Source of the DNA: Thelonectria olida
Taxonomy: Eukaryota > Ascomycota > Sordariomycetes > Hypocreales > Nectriaceae
DNA length: 64,000 nucleotides
NCBI GenBank assembly: GCA_020736575.1
Contig: JAGPYM010000016.1
Coordinates: 930,001-994,000, forward strand
Reading direction: 5' to 3'
A program made the translations under genes and the position numbers. This document shows, piece after piece, positions 60,335-64,000 of this stretch; positions within the stretch are counted from its first letter, which is position 1, and each line of letters begins with the position of its first letter. The notes under the pieces are model-generated. The model was not told where the DNA came from, searched no databases, and saw only the letters and a list, made by a program, of their open reading frames with translations.

Positions 60335-61918
60335 ATGAGCGCGAGGTGGAAGACCCAATATCTACATTCAATCTGCTACCCATCATCTTCGACCGCCATT
60401 TCGCCACCTACTTATACACATTCTGCGTCTTCTTCTACTCATTCGCTCCCTATCCATTTAACTTCCGTCCCCTCCCCGTCGCCGCTACCTTCGCCTCCGT
60501 TTCCGCCGCCCCCACTCCCAGCTACTACATCCGTGGCCCCGGCCCCCGCATCCATCTCCGCCTCCGTTTCGGCTTCAACTACCTCCAAGGGCTACCTTTT
60601 CGACTCGGAAATCTTCACTGCTTCTCGCCTTCGTCATCGAGCTTCCTCCGGCGCCATTTCTCGACTTCGGTCGCATTCTTCTTCTAGCCTCCGTTCTCGC
60701 GGTCTGCCGACAGAAATCATCACCAATTCCGAGGCTCCTACTTCCGCTCCAGCCATGACTGAGCGGCCTGCCATCTACGTCCACTTCGAATTCGGGGTCT
60801 CGTGGACGCCCCGACAGGCCCCCAAGAATCGCCAGATTACTTACATGTCAAGGAGCATGCGCGATCGTGGAAACCAATTCCCTCGCCAGCTTCCTGCGCC
60901 AAACACCAACTACCTGACCGATGCCCAACATCAGACTCTGCCCTTGGCGCAAACGCAGTTTGATCAACAGCAATACCAACTGCAAAGCGTGCCTCAACAA
61001 ATCGAATATCAGCCATCAAGATTCCCAAGAGATGTTGTGGCTATCCTGCCACCACCTGAACATACCGCCTCGGTTAGCCCCGCACAACAGCAAATAAATC
61101 TTCAAATCCAACAGCAATGGGAAACCCTGCTACCGCGACGGACATCTCGGTCCCAAAGCAGGAGCTCCCACGAGCGTGGACGATCAGCACCGCCTCCCTT
61201 CAACGAAAGCCCATGGGATGCCAACCCAGGCTCTTCATCTACTAATACCATGACCCACAATCTGCCCCGAGACCAGAGGCCTGACGCAGGTCCTGAAATT
61301 TGGAAAGCCCTCCCGGCTACTCCCAACCAGTTCCGACTAGGCGAAGATGGCATGCCTTGGTCATCCTGGACGTTCCCGATGGGCTATGCCGACGACGACA
61401 ACGTTACAAACGATGAAGACGCAGAAATACGGCGCCACAGCGGCTCGCTTCAGGAGGCCGAAACTTGGCCTATATCATCGCGCCGACCCGAATCCAATGA
61501 CCGTGAAAAGGGCAAGGCACGGGAGATGCAGTCCCTGGCGGCAGCCCTGGTTACAGTTGATAATGGATTCGAAGATCAATGGTGGTACCAGGGTCCTCGT
61601 CTCGTTCATGTGGGAGGAGACATCGTTCCACAGCCAGCAGGTAGCCAGTCTCAACGAATCACTGAAGAATTCGACCAAGATAGCCCCTCTGGCACGGTTG
61701 GATGGGTTGTGTCTCCTCAAGATACGCCTAGTCCGATGCGCGGGAGCGAGCAAGGCCAAGAGGTTGTGCATCCTTCTTGGGCGTCTTTCCAGGCCATGAC
61801 GCCACGATCAAGCATCGTTGATATGGTGTCACCCGTTAGCGAGTTTTCAAGTCCTGTGCCTAGTTTTCATGGACTTCATCGTTCGTTAACTACTCGATCA
61901 GACGAGCTTCATATGTAA
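60335..61918 (+). CDS. unrecognised, largely disordered protein
   Basis: Intronless open frame of 527 codons with an ATG at 60335. I do not recognise it. Residues 1-140 are Ser/Pro/Thr-rich with little order. The segment from Met141 (MTERPAIYVHFEFGVSWTP) looks more protein-like and may be the real start (60755), giving 387 aa. A Gln-rich stretch (about 210-270: QTQFDQQQYQLQ, AQQQINLQIQQQ) follows, then short conserved-looking islands (PEIWKALPATPNQFRLGEDG, PWSSWTFPMGYADDD, GFEDQWWYQGPRLVHVG). The end is Ser/Pro-rich and could be phosphorylated. It may be a transcription-related or signalling adaptor; that is a guess. Confidence 0.7.
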   Translation: MSARWKTQYLHSICYPSSSTAISPPTYTHSASSSTHSLPIHLTSVPSPSPLPSPPFPPPPLPATTSVAPAPASISASVSASTTSKGYLFDSEIFTASRLRHRASSGAISRLRSHSSSSLRSRGLPTEIITNSEAPTSAPAMTERPAIYVHFEFGVSWTPRQAPKNRQITYMSRSMRDRGNQFPRQLPAPNTNYLTDAQHQTLPLAQTQFDQQQYQLQSVPQQIEYQPSRFPRDVVAILPPPEHTASVSPAQQQINLQIQQQWETLLPRRTSRSQSRSSHERGRSAPPPFNESPWDANPGSSSTNTMTHNLPRDQRPDAGPEIWKALPATPNQFRLGEDGMPWSSWTFPMGYADDDNVTNDEDAEIRRHSGSLQEAETWPISSRRPESNDREKGKAREMQSLAAALVTVDNGFEDQWWYQGPRLVHVGGDIVPQPAGSQSQRITEEFDQDSPSGTVGWVVSPQDTPSPMRGSEQGQEVVHPSWASFQAMTPRSSIVDMVSPVSEFSSPVPSFHGLHRSLTTRSDELHM

Positions 61919-63373
61919 TTTATAATGAACTGAATGGAGAATAATGTCCAGATACACATGGAGTTGGAGTTGTTGGGTTTTTGGACGATATGGTCCTCTG
62001 CATGTTATTTTGCCTGTTAAGTCACTGGGTATAGGGGCGGGAGGCGTGGAAACTCTCGCTGTCAATTCTTTTTGTTTAGGAGTTCACCATTTCAACCTCA
62101 TAACTTACTTGCATTTGCCCAAAGCTGGAGGGGCAAATAAATCCGGTGTAGACTCCGAGAGAACTACGGCGGTGCTGAGTGAAGCCTGTTTAATGTGGCA
62201 CGACATTATACAAAAAGACACAGTAATGAACGATGCCTATTGCCTAACTGGCCAAGCTGAGACTTCATGTTTCGAGTCTTCAACATCAAGTAGAATCTCT
62301 AACTTGGTGGGCTAGAAGTGGGACTCGCTACGAGTGACGGACTTGGTTGAGGTAGCACGCGTGTTCGGGTTCACTCTCATTCTTGGCCTGGAACGGTGTA
62401 AATGTCGAACGTCCAAACGCGCGTTGCTCTCTGATGTGTATGTCCAGCGAGTTGACACCAATACATCTGAAAGAGGCGAGGAGGGTTTAACCTTGAGACT
62501 TTCTCAACGATTAAGACTTCGGCGACATAACTACGGGAAAGGATCTGGACTTACGAATGGCTTGGCTGGATGCAGAGACATCAACTCCGGTTTTAAGGAA
62601 CGGCCAATGGATGCGGAAACAGGTCGCAAGTCAACTAACATGTCTCCATTGTCCTTCCTCTGGGATGATTCCTCTTCTGGAAGAGACAGCAACCAAAGCC
62701 GCAAGCCTCCACGGGTCACTCTGAGAGGAGAAATATTCCACCTGAAGTTGCTGCTGTGAGGAAAGTAGGCAACGAGATTTGGCTTTTTGTGCTAATATTG
62801 CTATGGTAACTAATTACGTAGATGCAACAAAAAAATGTACGGCGCAGGGAGAAGCGCTGGTGATGTTATGGCAATCCTTCTCTTGTGTGTTGAGTAGGTT
62901 CAGGCAACATTATCGCGAGACGATCTCCAATCCCCTTCACATCTTTGCAGATGAGCCTCCTTTTCTCTTTCAAGTACTGTATTCGTGATTTACCTATACT
63001 CGTATGAGCTTTTCGGAAAGTCGTCTTCTGGAGGATTAGCACACCAGTTGGGGTCAGTCCCCTCATGGCGAGGTAGTCAGCAGGTGATGTTTAGGCAGCC
63101 AAGCTGGAAGTGCATTGCAGCTCCTCACTTTCAACCCCATGCATGAAATAATCGACAACGGTTGGGCGAGAGATTGGCTGGGTGACACCGAGCCACTTCG
63201 ACTTTTGAGTCACTCACCTGATCCCAGTGCGCCCTTTGGCCTCTATTGCTTCTTCCTTCACAATCGCACCTGGGCTCACGACACTGTACTTGAGGAGCCC
63301 GGAAATATCCAGGTCGACACACAGCATACGCACTTGTCGAGGCTCTCAATCTCGTGGGAGAAGACGGCCGACA
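61919..63373. other. intergenic region before the ankyrin gene
   Basis: About 1.45 kb. A 100-codon open frame at 63115-63417 overlaps the ankyrin start in another frame and shows no motif. No gene is supported, though an upstream exon of the ankyrin gene cannot be excluded. Confidence 0.35.
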
Positions 63374-64000
63374 ATGACAATATCCCTACGCGTCCCTCAT
63401 CCCCCCACCGAGGATGAAGCCCCGCTGGTGATGGAAGAGGGCGATGACCACGTGGGGGGATTTCATGCGGAAAAACCAGACTCCAGCGGTAGGAACTTTA
63501 CGAACACCGTCACAACGCCAAATGAGCAAGGTTGGACGCCTCTCCATTCAGCGGCTCAACAAGGGCACACCGCCGTTGTCCAGATGCTCATTGACAGCGG
63601 AGGCCACCTCGACGCTCTAAATAAGAAGGGATGGACGCCGTTAAACATGGCAGCCCATCGTGGCCATGCAGACGTTGTCAAGCTTCTCGTCAAGAACGGG
63701 GTTGATATAAACCAAACTGACGATGGGGGTTGGACGCCGTTGAATGGTGCGGCGCATCGAGGTCATGCGGAAACAGTTAGGATCCTCGTTGAGAGCGGCG
63801 CAGACATGAACATCGCAAACAAGGACGGTTGGACGCCATTGAACAGTGCAGCAAATCGAAACCACGTCTCTATTGTCATGCTGCTACTCGAGAATGGGGC
63901 CGACATCAACCTTCCGAACGCGACAGGGCGAACACCTTTGTATTCTGCCTCGCACCGGAACCACATCGAGACTGTCAGGGTGCTTGTCCAGCATAAGGCT
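63374..64000 (+). CDS. ankyrin-repeat protein, 5' part only (runs off the window)
   Basis: The frame is open from 63209 (stop at 63206) and its first ATG is 63374; it continues past the last base. After about 50 acidic residues come ankyrin repeats at 99-bp spacing: GWTPLHSAAQQGH, GWTPLNMAAHRGH, GWTPLNGAAHRGH, GWTPLNSAANRNH and GRTPLYSASHRNH, each ending in a pattern like LLVKNGVDIN or LLLENGADIN. Five are visible, the last cut. Such repeats bind other proteins. In fungi they often sit at the C-terminus of NLR-like or heterokaryon-incompatibility proteins, or form stand-alone arrays; the missing 3' end and any upstream exon prevent a choice. The repeats are similar at DNA level. Confidence 0.8.
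   Translation, partial: MTISLRVPHPPTEDEAPLVMEEGDDHVGGFHAEKPDSSGRNFTNTVTTPNEQGWTPLHSAAQQGHTAVVQMLIDSGGHLDALNKKGWTPLNMAAHRGHADVVKLLVKNGVDINQTDDGGWTPLNGAAHRGHAETVRILVESGADMNIANKDGWTPLNSAANRNHVSIVMLLLENGADINLPNATGRTPLYSASHRNHIETVRVLVQHKA

Overview
The window is nuclear DNA of a filamentous ascomycete, most likely a Sordariomycete and perhaps Hypocreales. The evidence is gene content (DAM1 and BUD20 homologues, an NDUFA9-type complex I subunit, INP1, a UsgS-like membrane protein), short introns of about 50-90 nt with GT..CTAAC..AG signals, CT-rich promoters, and roughly one gene per 2-2.5 kb on both strands. All gene models were assembled by hand from splice signals, reading phase and family conservation. 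No transcript data were used.

Left part (1-10.4 kb): a GCNA/SprT-type protease; MOG1 (-) and HNT1 (+) diverging from a common promoter; a CRAL-TRIO lipid-binding protein (-) diverging from DASH subunit DAM1 (+); and BUD20 (-) converging on DAM1. A 3.2 kb gene-free stretch then leads to mitochondrial aconitase (13.7-16.6 kb).

Middle (17.4-31.2 kb): a dense housekeeping block with rhomboid RBD2, GPI-transamidase GAA1, proteasome lid RPN9, complex I 40 kDa subunit, lysine methyltransferase EFM5, SAGA deubiquitinase UBP8 and a LACTB2-like metallo-beta-lactamase fold protein. A 4.1 kb region with no credible gene follows.

Right part (35.3-64 kb): YTP1-like membrane protein, a minimal RSA3-like ribosome assembly protein, RAD54, an unknown 122-aa protein whose stop lies only 18 nt before the start of a mitochondrial carrier, RSC1/2-type remodeller subunit (two bromodomains plus BAH), OTU1/YOD1, a UsgS-like membrane protein, INP1, an RTA1-like protein, a 3.4 kb gene-free stretch, a disordered 527-aa orphan, and the start of an ankyrin-repeat gene that runs off the right edge.

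This is mostly core genome: nuclear transport, chromatin and DNA repair, ubiquitin biology, mitochondria and lipid/membrane functions. I see no secondary-metabolite cluster, transposon, tRNA, rRNA or CRISPR array. The points most worth a second look are structural: GC-AG introns, 14-16 nt micro-exons (one carries two of the three HIT histidines), the 18-nt gene spacing before the carrier, the repeat-bearing disordered arm of the GCNA homologue, and the truncated ankyrin gene.
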